Origin: Marifrigoribacter sp965178585
Lineage (GTDB): Bacteria > Bacteroidota > Bacteroidia > Flavobacteriales > Flavobacteriaceae
Direction: 5' to 3'
Assembly (NCBI GenBank): GCA_965178585.1
Contig: OZ238267.1
Span: 2,852,001-2,916,000 of the forward strand
Length of the DNA: 64,000 nucleotides
Part shown: positions 34,146 to 42,978 of the stretch, in pieces
How positions within the stretch are numbered: position 1 is the first letter of the stretch
How the letters are laid out: each line of letters opens with the position of its first letter
Notes under the pieces: model-generated
What the model saw: the letters and a program-made list of their open reading frames with translations, nothing else
Databases searched by the model: none
Told to the model about the DNA's origin: nothing
Translations under genes and position numbers: made by a program

Positions 34146-34187
34146 TAATATTTCGACATTAGCTGAGCATACAGTACCGAAATATTA
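34146..34187. promoter_or_regulatory. Inverted repeat upstream of the porin gene
   Basis: Perfect 10-base arms TAATATTTCG (34146-34155) and CGAAATATTA (34178-34187) are separated by 22 bases, ending 29 bases before the porin ATG. The spacing suits two half-sites or an attenuating hairpin. It could be a site for a regulator of the transport cluster. Confidence 0.45.
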
Positions 34188-34216
34188 TTATTCAAATTTT
34201 AACAAAACAATTATTT

Positions 34217-35440
34217 ATGAGAAAACAATTACTAATTCTGATTGGGTTATTTTTTATATCCTCTCAGTTAATGTTTTCACAAGGATCCCCCGATTATAAT
34301 GGTGGGTTTAAAGTGAAAATGAATGAAGATGGCTCTAAGTATCTAAGGATTCTTTCTTGGGCACAAATGCAAGCCATATATTATGATGATGTACCTGAAG
34401 ACGTAAGTCATTTTAATTTTAAATTAAGAAGAGCACGTGTTTTAATGTTTGCTCAAATAACTCCTAAGTTTTTAATATTAACCCATTTCGGTTTAAATAA
34501 TTTGAGTTCTAACACTTTAAGTCCAACAGGAAAGGGTGAAGGATCTCAGATTTTTTTACATGACGCTTGGGCACAATATCAAGTAGCTAAAGATCATACT
34601 ATTGGAGGTGGTTTACATTATTTCAATGGGGTATCTAGGCTAAACAATCAAAGTACTTTAAACATGTTAACTCTGGATAATAATAGACAATCTTGGTCTA
34701 CCTTAGGTTTGACGGATCAATTTGCAAGACATATAGGAATTTTTGGAAAAGGTAAATTTGGAAAATTACAATATCGATTAGCAATAAATGATGTAATCAC
34801 CAATGGTTTAGACGCTCGAGATCCTTCAGAAGATATTAATACTACCATTTATGGCGGCAAGCGAATACTTGGATCTGAAGATGCTGGGTTTGCGTATGCA
34901 GGATATTTTGATTATAATTTTTTAGATCAAGAATCTAATTTTTTACCCTATAAGGTAGGTACTTATCTAGGAGGTAAAAAAGTTTTTAATGTTGGAGCCG
35001 GTTTCTTCTTTCATCCAAATGGTACCGTTTCTATGAATCCAGACGGAACTTATAATGAATACAATGTTGCTTTATTTGCTATAGATGCTTTTTATGATGC
35101 TCCAATTGGCGAAAAGAACGCAGCTTTAACAGCATATGCAACTTTTCAAAGCAATGATTATGGAGACAACTACCTGTACAGTGCTTATGGATCCGGAAGT
35201 ATGTTTTATTCTCATGTAGGATATGTTTTTGCAAGTGAAAAAGCTAAAATAAGATTTCAGCCTTATGTTTCTTATGGGCTAAACGATTATGAAGCAATTA
35301 GTGACAACAGAAATATTTTTGGAGTTGGAGCCAATATGTATATGAGTGGACACAATTCTAAACTTACACTAGAATACAAGGGTGAGGACTATATTAATAG
35401 CAATGGCTCTTTAACACTTCAAGCAATGATTTATCTATAA
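34217..35440 (+). CDS. Outer-membrane porin (phosphate-selective porin O/P-like)
   Basis: The 407-residue protein has a signal peptide (LLILIGLFFISSQLMFSQG). Alternating beta-strand sequences rich in aromatic girdles follow, with phrases such as FKLRRARVLMFAQITPKFLILTHFGLNN. The C-terminal strand ends in LTLQAMIYL, as expected for an outer-membrane barrel. It lies directly upstream of the DUF4212/symporter pair and downstream of the zinc-ribbon/HTH gene, so it probably brings small organic acids across the outer membrane. The family assignment is by overall resemblance; selectivity cannot be read. Confidence 0.82.
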   Translation: MRKQLLILIGLFFISSQLMFSQGSPDYNGGFKVKMNEDGSKYLRILSWAQMQAIYYDDVPEDVSHFNFKLRRARVLMFAQITPKFLILTHFGLNNLSSNTLSPTGKGEGSQIFLHDAWAQYQVAKDHTIGGGLHYFNGVSRLNNQSTLNMLTLDNNRQSWSTLGLTDQFARHIGIFGKGKFGKLQYRLAINDVITNGLDARDPSEDINTTIYGGKRILGSEDAGFAYAGYFDYNFLDQESNFLPYKVGTYLGGKKVFNVGAGFFFHPNGTVSMNPDGTYNEYNVALFAIDAFYDAPIGEKNAALTAYATFQSNDYGDNYLYSAYGSGSMFYSHVGYVFASEKAKIRFQPYVSYGLNDYEAISDNRNIFGVGANMYMSGHNSKLTLEYKGEDYINSNGSLTLQAMIYL

Positions 35441-35457
35441 AATTAAATTATAAAATT

Positions 35458-35718
35458 ATGAACGAAAAAAACAAAGCAAAAGCATATTGGAAAGAAAACA
35501 TAAAGTACTTAACTATTCTATTAAGTATTTGGTTTGTTGTTTCCTATGTCTTTGGAATTTTATTAGTAGAACAGCTTAACACTATAAAACTTGGGGGATT
35601 TAAACTAGGTTTTTGGTTTGCACAACAAGGAGCTATGTATGTATTCGTCATCCTAATTTTCGTATATGTTCGAATAATGAACAAATTGGATAAAAAATAC
35701 GGATTTGACGAAAAATAA
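35458..35718 (+). CDS. DUF4212 small subunit of a sodium/substrate symporter
   Basis: The 86-residue membrane protein has two transmembrane segments (LTILLSIWFVVSYVFGILLV and FWFAQQGAMYVFVILIFVYV) with the DUF4212 core between them. DUF4212 proteins are encoded immediately before VC_2705-type sodium:solute symporters and are thought to be their small partner, similar to YjcH beside ActP. Here the symporter follows after 32 bases. The porin precedes it by 17 bases, so all three are probably one transcript. Confidence 0.9.
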   Translation: MNEKNKAKAYWKENIKYLTILLSIWFVVSYVFGILLVEQLNTIKLGGFKLGFWFAQQGAMYVFVILIFVYVRIMNKLDKKYGFDEK

Positions 35719-35750
35719 TAAAACTATCAACTTTTAAAAAATTATAAAAC

Positions 35751-35887
35751 ATGGGAATATTAACATGGACATGGATACTTGTTGGAATAACATTTGCTCT
35801 TTACATCGGAATAGCAATTTGGGCTAGAGCAGGATCCTCAAAAGAATTTTATGTAGCAGGTGGAGGAGTTCCTCCCTACTTAACGGT
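35751..35887 (+). pseudogene. Sodium:solute symporter, N-terminal part (upstream of a frameshift)
   Basis: The frame starts with the normal N-terminus of VC_2705-type symporters (MGILTWTWILVGITFALYIGIAIWARAGSSKEF cut here into its first helix, then FYVAGGGVPP). It leaves the conserved sequence right after GGGVPPY, near 35877-35882. Beyond that point this frame gives an unrelated ending that stops at 36011. The expected continuation NGMATAADWM is found in the next frame, so one base is missing at the junction (TACTTAACGG instead of a six-base codon pair). An A lost from an A run is the simplest explanation. Confidence 0.8.
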
Positions 35888-37456
35888 ATGGCTACAGCAG
35901 CAGACTGGATGTCTGCCGCATCATTTATATCACTTGCCGGAATCGTATCTTTTACTGGATATGACGGATCTGTATATTTACTTGGATGGACCGGTGGTTA
36001 TGTATTATTAGCATTATTACTCGCCCCTTATCTAAGAAAATTTGGAAAATTTACAGTACCAGATTTCATAGGTGACAGATACTACTCAAATACAGCACGT
36101 CTTGTTGCTGTTATTGCAGCATTAATAGTTTCATTTACATATGTAGCTGGGCAAATGCGTGGTGTAGGAATTGTATTTTCAAGATATCTTGAAGTAGATA
36201 TTGACACAGGAGTATATATTGGTATGGCAATCGTTTTATTCTATGCTGTACTGGGAGGAATGAAAGGTATTACTTATACTCAAGTTGCACAATACTGTGT
36301 TTTGATTTTTGCTTTTATGGTTCCTGCAATTTTCATTTCAATACAAATGACAGGGAATCCAATTCCACAATTAGGTTTTGGGGGTGCTGGTGAAGATGGC
36401 ATTTATTTATTAGATAAGCTCGATGGTTTGCAACGGGAACTAGGATTTCATGAATATACCTCCGGAAGTAAATCTATGACGGATGTGTTTGCCATAACTG
36501 TTGCCTTAATGGTAGGTACAGCAGGTCTTCCTCACGTAATTGTACGTTTCTTTACGGTACCTAAAGTAAGAGATGCACGTAAATCAGCAGGTTGGGCATT
36601 ATTATTTATTGCTATCCTTTATACTACAGTTCCTGCTGTTGCTTTATTTGCTAGAACTAACTTAATCGAAACAGTTAGTAATACAAGATATGATGAAATG
36701 CCAGAATGGTTTGGCAACTGGGAAAAAACTGGATTGTTAAAGTTTGAAGATAAAAATGGTGATGGAATAGTACAATACGTTGGAGATAAGTCTAAAAACG
36801 AATTGACTATTGATCGTGACATCATGGTATTAGCAAATCCAGAAATTGCAAAATTACCAAATTGGGTAGTTGCTCTTGTGGGTGCTGGTGGTTTAGCTGC
36901 TGCCTTGTCAACTGCAGCAGGTTTATTATTAGTTATAGCTTCATCTATTTCTCATGATTTAATCAAGAAAATGATAAAACCAGATATTTCTGAAAAAGGA
37001 GAATTAGTTGCTGCTCGTTTAAGTGCAGCAGTAGCAGTAGTTATTGCAGGATATTTCGGTATTAATCCACCAGGATTTGTCGCCGCCGTCGTCGCATTGG
37101 CCTTTGGTCTTGCGGCAGCATCATTCTTCCCTGCTATTATCTTAGGTATTTTTGATAAACGTATGAACAAAGAAGGAGCTATTACAGGTATGATTATAGG
37201 TTTATCTTTAATGGTTTGGTATATGCTTAAATTTAAATTTGGAATTTTTGATGGTGGAAAAGAAGCAGTTGCTGGTCTAAAAGAAAGCTGGTGGTTTGGA
37301 ATTTCCCCTGAAGGATTTGGTACCGTTGCAATGGTAGTAAACTTTGTAATTTCAATTACAATTTCAAGAATGACTTCAGCACCGCCTGAAGAAATACAAC
37401 TAATTGTTGAAGATATTAGAATCCCTTCTGGAGCAGGAGATGCAACAGGACATTAA
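35888..37456 (+). pseudogene. Sodium:solute symporter (VC_2705/ActP-like), main part after frameshift
   Basis: This 522-residue portion holds nearly the whole symporter: MATAADWMSAASFISLAGIVS, YVLLALLLAPYLRKFGKFTVPDFIGDRYYS, AGQMRGVGIVFSRYLEV and 11-12 further helices of the SSS family. The ATG at 35888 is an internal methionine, not the native start. Related transporters import acetate and other short monocarboxylates with sodium. If the missing base is real, the cell would lack the first helix unless initiation here gives a working protein. If it is a sequencing error, the true gene spans 35751-37456. The other genes of the module all look intact. Confidence 0.85.
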
Positions 37457-37482
37457 AAAAGTTAGTTAGATTGATTTTTTTT

Positions 37483-37519
37483 AAAAACAGTATTATCTAT
37501 TGATAGTACTGTTTTTTTT
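37483..37519 (+). terminator. Terminator of the porin-symporter unit
   Basis: The dyad AAAACAGTA/TACTGTTTT with an inner TATC/GATA pairing is followed by a run of more than eight T, 27 bases after the symporter stop codon. It separates the transporter unit from the sensor-kinase unit. Confidence 0.75.
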
Positions 37520-37551
37520 TTACATTTATAGAGATTATTATTTTAATAAAT

Positions 37552-37746
37552 ATGAAAAAACGGCATGAACAGAAGTTAATAATATTATCAATTATTTTAT
37601 TCTTATTATTTAACATTCCTTTTATTCTTATTTACAATATTGACGGAGCTGTTTTTGGTATTCCCATTCTTTATTTTTCCATTTTTTCAATCTGGGGGTT
37701 ATCTATTATTATTTCATACATCATATTAAAAAGGCATTATGAATAA
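37552..37746 (+). CDS. Small two-helix membrane protein preceding the symporter-kinase
   Basis: This 64-residue protein consists of a basic N-terminus (MKKRHEQK) and two hydrophobic helices (IILSIILFLLFNIPFILIY and ILYFSIFSIWGLSIIISYIIL). Its end overlaps the start of the symporter-fused histidine kinase by eight bases, which implies translational coupling and possibly a physical partnership. This would mirror the DUF4212-symporter pair upstream. The name of the family was not recognised. Its length and coupling argue that it is real. Confidence 0.75.
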   Translation: MKKRHEQKLIILSIILFLLFNIPFILIYNIDGAVFGIPILYFSIFSIWGLSIIISYIILKRHYE

Positions 37747-40441
37747 TTATGTCCTAGTTTTTATAATCATAGGTTATCTTGCATTGCTATTTTATATTGC
37801 ATTTTTAGCTGAAAAAAATGCAAAAAGCAAATGGGTAAACAACCCTTATATTTATTCTTTGTCATTAGCAGTTTATTGTTCTGCTTGGACTTATTATGGT
37901 AGCGTGGGTATTGCTGCAAATACTGGCATTAATTTTCTCCCTATCTATTTGGGTCCAGTCATCGCTTTTCCGCTTTGGATTGTTATAATGAGAAAAATAA
38001 TAAGAATTTCAAAGCAACATAAAACCTCAACCATTGCTGATTTTATTTCACTGCGGTATGGAAACAACCGTTTTTTAGGGGCCTTAATTACTATAGTTTG
38101 TGTTTTAGCTACTGTTCCATATATTTCATTACAATTAAAAGCAATTTCAGAAACGTTTAATATTGTTTCGTATAAATCAAATTATATTTCAAAAGGAATT
38201 CTAGACGATTCTACTTTTTATATTGCAGTCTTGCTGGCACTTTTTGCTTCGTTTTATGGAACCCAAAAAACTGATGCTTCAGAAAAGCACAGAGGAATAG
38301 TTGTATCTGCAGCTTTTGAATCTGTTATTAAACTTGTTTTTTTCTTAGTTGTTGGAGCCTATGTTACTTTTTATCTGTTTGATGGAACCGAAGATATTTA
38401 CAACCAAATTTCTATCACCGAAAATTTTAAAGCATTAACCCAATTTAATGGTCTAGACGATGGATTTAATTGGATTTTTATGATAGCGCTCTCTTTTATG
38501 GCAATATTTTTATTGCCCAGACAATTTCAAGTTTCGGTAGTTGAAAACAGTAGGGAAAAACACTTAAAAAAAGCTATTTGGATTTTTCCTTTGTACTTAT
38601 TGCTATTCAATATTTTTGTAATTTATATAGCTTGGGGAGGAAATCTAACTTTTGGAGATTCTGTAAATGCTGAATACTATGCGCTTTTTCTTCCACTAGA
38701 AAACAACAACACGCTATTAGCTTTACTTGTTTTTTTAGGCGGTTTTTCAGCAGTAATCTCAATGGTAGTCGTTTCTACATTAGCACTTTCTACGATGATT
38801 AGTAATAATCTGATAATTCCTTATGGTTTTTTAGATAAGTTCATCAAAGGAGATCCGCTCAAAAATGCCAATTACATAAAGATCATTAGGCGATTAGCAA
38901 TTTTTCTATTAATAATAGCAGCTTACTTTTTTTATAGTAATTTTTCATATGAGCTATCGCTGTATTCCATCGGTTTAATGTCTTTTGTTATTATAGCACA
39001 ATTAGCGCCTTCCTTTTTTATTGGATTATTTTGGAACAGAGGTTCTTCAAAAGCTGCTACTACTGGAATAATTATTGGATTTATTATCACAGCCTATACC
39101 CTTATCATCCCTTTTACGATTGATGCATTTAATGAAAATCAAGTGTTTACTGAACAAGGTTTGTTTGAAATTTCTTTTTTAAAACCCTATGCTCTTTTCG
39201 GAATTGATTTTTTAACTCCACCAGCACATGCATTCTTTTGGAGTCTATTTTTTAATGTAATTTCATACCTAATCGTTTCTGTAGTCTTTAAAGGAAATTA
39301 TAGAGAGCGAAATTATGCAGAGATGTTTGTAGATAGTAAAAACTACACAAATCTTCAAGATGAAGCCTTAGTATGGAAAGGTGAAGCATATGTTGATGAC
39401 ATTAAAAATGTATTGACAAAATTTCTTGGTGAACAACGAACACAACGTGCCTTAAATCTCTTCTTCTTAAAATATAAATTACCAAAAGACACACAAATGG
39501 CTGATGCCCGATTGATCAATTTTTCAGAAAAATTATTGACAGGAAGTATAGGAAACGCTTCAGCAAAAATATTGATAGCTAGTGTGGTAAAAGAAGAGGA
39601 AATTAGTTTGGTTGAAGTATTAAAAATTTTAGAAGAAGCTAAAGACACTAAGGTTAATAATAAAATACTTGAAGGTAAATCCCAGGAATTAACAGATTTA
39701 ACTAACCAGCTTAAAATTGCTAATCACGAACTAATTACAAAAGGAAAACAGAAAGATGAGTTTTTAGATACCGTTGCTCATGAATTTAAAACTCCCGTAA
39801 CAGGAATAAAAGCGGCTACCGAACTTTTAATAGATGAAGGAAATGATATGCCTCAAGATATTAAAAATCAGTTTTTAAAAAATATAGTTCAAGATTCTGA
39901 TAGGTTATCGCGATTAATAAACAATTTGTTAGATTTTGAAGGACTTTCAACAGATCGGAAGCAACTATTTTTCACCAAAAATAACATTCAAAAAACAATA
40001 ACAAAAGCTATAAATAGTGCCCAACACATTGCAGCTAAAAATGAAATCTCCATAAAAAACAATAACGTACACAAGTTTATTTTAAAATATGATGAAGATA
40101 GAGTATTACAGGTGTTGACTAATTTACTTTCTAATGCAATAAAATTTTGTGAACCCAAAATAGGAATAATTGTTGTTGACTATAAATTAAGTAACAAACA
40201 AATAATAATTTCAGTAAAAGACAACGGAAAAGGAATACCCGATGAAGATATAGAATTTATTTTCGATAAATTTTATCAGTCTAATAACCAAAATATAATA
40301 AAGCCACAAGGAAGTGGTTTGGGACTAGCAATTAGCAAACAAATTATAGAAAAACATAACGGAAAAATTTGGGTTGAAAATAGCTTTAAAAAAGGTGTAA
40401 AGTTTAACTTTACATTACCGTTTAATAAAAGCAGTAAATGA
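37739..40441 (+). CDS. Sodium:solute-symporter-fused sensor histidine kinase (CbrA/CrbS-like)
   Basis: The 900-residue protein has an SSS transporter domain of about 13 helices (1-530; YCSAWTYYGSVGIAANTG near 45), a linker with a coiled coil (about 610-665) and a full kinase core. That core has the H box DTVAHEFKTPVTG with His681, the N box NLLSNAIKFCEP, DNGKGIPDEDIEFIF and GSGLGLAISKQ. Such kinases (CbrA, CrbS) couple uptake or sensing of a carbon source to control of acs. Its place before a response regulator and two acyl-CoA synthetases fits acetate or propionate sensing. No PAS domain is apparent. Confidence 0.93.
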   Translation: MNNYVLVFIIIGYLALLFYIAFLAEKNAKSKWVNNPYIYSLSLAVYCSAWTYYGSVGIAANTGINFLPIYLGPVIAFPLWIVIMRKIIRISKQHKTSTIADFISLRYGNNRFLGALITIVCVLATVPYISLQLKAISETFNIVSYKSNYISKGILDDSTFYIAVLLALFASFYGTQKTDASEKHRGIVVSAAFESVIKLVFFLVVGAYVTFYLFDGTEDIYNQISITENFKALTQFNGLDDGFNWIFMIALSFMAIFLLPRQFQVSVVENSREKHLKKAIWIFPLYLLLFNIFVIYIAWGGNLTFGDSVNAEYYALFLPLENNNTLLALLVFLGGFSAVISMVVVSTLALSTMISNNLIIPYGFLDKFIKGDPLKNANYIKIIRRLAIFLLIIAAYFFYSNFSYELSLYSIGLMSFVIIAQLAPSFFIGLFWNRGSSKAATTGIIIGFIITAYTLIIPFTIDAFNENQVFTEQGLFEISFLKPYALFGIDFLTPPAHAFFWSLFFNVISYLIVSVVFKGNYRERNYAEMFVDSKNYTNLQDEALVWKGEAYVDDIKNVLTKFLGEQRTQRALNLFFLKYKLPKDTQMADARLINFSEKLLTGSIGNASAKILIASVVKEEEISLVEVLKILEEAKDTKVNNKILEGKSQELTDLTNQLKIANHELITKGKQKDEFLDTVAHEFKTPVTGIKAATELLIDEGNDMPQDIKNQFLKNIVQDSDRLSRLINNLLDFEGLSTDRKQLFFTKNNIQKTITKAINSAQHIAAKNEISIKNNNVHKFILKYDEDRVLQVLTNLLSNAIKFCEPKIGIIVVDYKLSNKQIIISVKDNGKGIPDEDIEFIFDKFYQSNNQNIIKPQGSGLGLAISKQIIEKHNGKIWVENSFKKGVKFNFTLPFNKSSK

Positions 40442-40803
40442 AAAGAAAAATCTTAATTGTTGATGACGAGCCTAATATTGTAATGACCTTAGAATATGCT
40501 TTTAAAAAGCAAGATTTTGATGTCTTTATAGCAAGAGATGGGCAGGAGGCATTACAAATATTAGAAAACATGATACCCGATGTAGTTATTTTGGATATTA
40601 TGATGCCAAATGTAGATGGATTTCAAACATTAAATTTTATTAAGAAAAAAAGTAGTTTAACTAATACAAAAGTTGTATTTTTAACTGCAAAGAACAAAGC
40701 TTCAGATATTGAAAAAGGTTTAAAACTTGGAGCAAATAAATATTTAACAAAACCGTTTTCAATAAAAAAGATAGTTTCAGAAATTCTTGAGCTTCTAAAT
40801 TAA
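40438..40803 (+). CDS. Single-domain response regulator (receiver only)
   Basis: The 121-residue protein is a CheY-like receiver: acidic pair DDEPN (9-13), phosphoacceptor Asp53 in VILDIMMPNVDG, Thr in FLTAKN and Lys in LTKPFS. There is no DNA-binding output domain, unlike CrbR (LuxR-type) partners in gammaproteobacteria. It overlaps the kinase stop by four bases (ATGA), so the two are surely partners. Output must go through another protein; the zinc-ribbon/HTH gene or an unlinked factor are candidates. Confidence 0.93.
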   Translation: MKRKILIVDDEPNIVMTLEYAFKKQDFDVFIARDGQEALQILENMIPDVVILDIMMPNVDGFQTLNFIKKKSSLTNTKVVFLTAKNKASDIEKGLKLGANKYLTKPFSIKKIVSEILELLN

Positions 40804-40853
40804 TATTTTGGTATTGTATGCAAACAACCAATGTTTAATTTATTTAGTGAAAA

Positions 40854-41078
40854 GTGAATTTTAAAATACCTCCTTTAGCATCAGATATTATTATAAGTAT
40901 CTATGTGCTCGTAACGTTGTTTTTTCGTTTCAAATTAGAAAATGAAATTGCAGCAAGTCCTATGTTATCTCTTATTATAGGAATTTGTTTTATTACCATT
41001 TTATGGGTTTTAATTAAGTTAAAAATATTAAATCCTAATTGGTTTGGTTTATTTAAATTTAAAAACACCAAGTCATGA
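40854..41078 (+). CDS. Small conserved two-helix membrane protein
   Basis: This 74-residue protein uses a GTG start and has two hydrophobic stretches (IIISIYVLVTLFFRF and MLSLIIGICFITILWVLI), ending in LNPNWFGLFKFKN. Its stop overlaps the start of the acyl-CoA synthetase (ATGA), which supports expression as part of the kinase-regulator-synthetase operon. No family name was recognised. With the 64-residue protein at 37.6 kb it is the second unexplained small membrane protein of this module. Confidence 0.7.
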   Translation: MNFKIPPLASDIIISIYVLVTLFFRFKLENEIAASPMLSLIIGICFITILWVLIKLKILNPNWFGLFKFKNTKS

Positions 41079-42967
41079 AATACCAAAATATTTACGATCA
41101 TAGTATCCAAAATCCAGAAGAGTTTTGGAACGAGCAAGCACAAAACATTTCTTGGTTTAAACAACCCTCTTCCATCTTATCTAAAGATGCGAACGATTAT
41201 CCTCAATGGTTTTCGGATGGCAAATTAAACTTAAGTTATTTGTGTATCGATAAACACATTGAAGATGGTTTTGGAAGAGAAAACGCGATTATTTATGACT
41301 CTCCGGTTACTAATACCAAAGAGATAATTACATATATTAGGCTTCATAAGGAAGTATCTAAACTAGCAGGAGTTTTAACTGAATTAGGTTTAAAAAAAGG
41401 AGATACAGCTATAATATATATGCCTATGATTCCTCAAGCTTTATATGCTATGCTCGCATGTGCTAGAATTGGAGTAATCCACTCAGTTGTATTTGGCGGT
41501 TTTGCTCCTCATGAATTAGCAATTAGAATAGATGATTGCTTACCTAAAGTTATTCTAACAGCCTCAAGTGGTATTGAAATTGATAGAATAATACCTTACA
41601 AACCTTATGTTGATGAAGCTATTATTCAATCAAAACATAAGCCAGAAAATGTAATTATTTATCAACGTCATTTAGGCGCAGATATACCTCAAAAACCATA
41701 CGATATTGATTATGTTGAAGCTGTAAAAAATGCTACTCCTGTAGATTATATTGAAGTAGAATCAACGCATCCCAGTTATATATTATACACTTCAGGAACT
41801 ACAGGAAAACCCAAAGGAATCATTCGTGATACTGGTGGATATGCAACTGCTTTAAAATTTTCTATGAAAAACATCTATAATGCAAACGAAGGAGATGTTT
41901 TTTGGGCTGCAAGTGATGTTGGTTGGGTAGTAGGTCACAGTTATATAGTTTATGGTCCTTTAATAAATAGAAATACTACTATTTTATTTGAAGGAAAACC
42001 AATTAGAACTCCAGATGCATCTACATTTTGGAGGGTGATTAGCGAACATAATGTAAAAATTATGTTTACGGCACCAACTGCTATAAGAGCTATAAAAAAA
42101 GAAGATCCTAAAGGAGATTTTATTAATCAGTATGACTTATCAAAATTTCAATTTCAATTTTTAGCAGGTGAACGATGCGATGCTGCTACCTTAAAATGGA
42201 CAGAAAAAATGCTAAATATTCCTGTTATTGATCATTGGTGGCAAACAGAATCCGGTTGGCCTATGATTGCAAATATGGCTGGAATAGAATTAAAAAAAGT
42301 AAAACCTGGCTCTGCATCACTTCCTGTTTGTGGGTATGACATTCAGATTTTAAATGACGAAGGAAATGTAGTTCCTTCAAATACTGAAGGCTATGTTACG
42401 GTAAAATTACCTTTGCCTCCTGGAAATTTATTAAACATTTGGGGAAACCCAGAACGTTTCAAAGCTGGTTATTTAGATCGTTTTCCTGGATATTATTTCT
42501 CTGGTGATGGAGGTTATAAAGATAAAGACGGATATGTTTTTATTACTGGAAGAGTAGACGATGTTATTAATGTTGCAGGACATAGATTATCAACTGCAGA
42601 AATGGAAGAAATAGTTGCTGCACACCCTTCCGTTGCTGAGTGCGCTGTAATTGGGATTAACGATGAATTAAAAGGACAAATACCTTTGGCTCTAATTGTT
42701 TCAAAACCTGATAACGAAATTGCTGAGTCTGTAATTCAAGATGACATTATATCAGATGTTAGAAAAATAATTGGAGCTGTAGCTTCATTAAAACAATTAA
42801 TAATAGTAAAAAGATTACCAAAAACTAGATCTGGTAAAATACTTCGTAAATTGTTGCGAAACATTGCAGATAAAGAAGATTATAAAATACCATCCACAAT
42901 AGACGATCCGGCAATTGTTGATGAAGTCTTGAAAGTATATAAATCACATAAAGTTGGAAACCTATAA
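41075..42967 (+). CDS. prpE: Acyl-CoA synthetase, probably propionyl-CoA synthetase
   Basis: This 630-residue adenylate-forming enzyme has YTSGTTGKPKGIIRDTGGYATAL (a PrpE-type P-loop), DHWWQTESGWPM, SGDGGYKDKDGYVFITGRVDDVINVAGHRLSTAEM and the C-terminal lysine motif KTRSGKILRKLLRN. GIIRDTGGY and the ESGW variant of the QTE motif favour propionate over acetate. It activates the acid to acyl-AMP and then acyl-CoA. It is coupled to the small membrane protein upstream and lies 11 bases before acs. Its product would feed the propionyl-CoA carboxylase at 27-31 kb. Confidence 0.88.
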   Translation: MKYQNIYDHSIQNPEEFWNEQAQNISWFKQPSSILSKDANDYPQWFSDGKLNLSYLCIDKHIEDGFGRENAIIYDSPVTNTKEIITYIRLHKEVSKLAGVLTELGLKKGDTAIIYMPMIPQALYAMLACARIGVIHSVVFGGFAPHELAIRIDDCLPKVILTASSGIEIDRIIPYKPYVDEAIIQSKHKPENVIIYQRHLGADIPQKPYDIDYVEAVKNATPVDYIEVESTHPSYILYTSGTTGKPKGIIRDTGGYATALKFSMKNIYNANEGDVFWAASDVGWVVGHSYIVYGPLINRNTTILFEGKPIRTPDASTFWRVISEHNVKIMFTAPTAIRAIKKEDPKGDFINQYDLSKFQFQFLAGERCDAATLKWTEKMLNIPVIDHWWQTESGWPMIANMAGIELKKVKPGSASLPVCGYDIQILNDEGNVVPSNTEGYVTVKLPLPPGNLLNIWGNPERFKAGYLDRFPGYYFSGDGGYKDKDGYVFITGRVDDVINVAGHRLSTAEMEEIVAAHPSVAECAVIGINDELKGQIPLALIVSKPDNEIAESVIQDDIISDVRKIIGAVASLKQLIIVKRLPKTRSGKILRKLLRNIADKEDYKIPSTIDDPAIVDEVLKVYKSHKVGNL

Positions 42968-42978
42968 ATTTTAAAATT

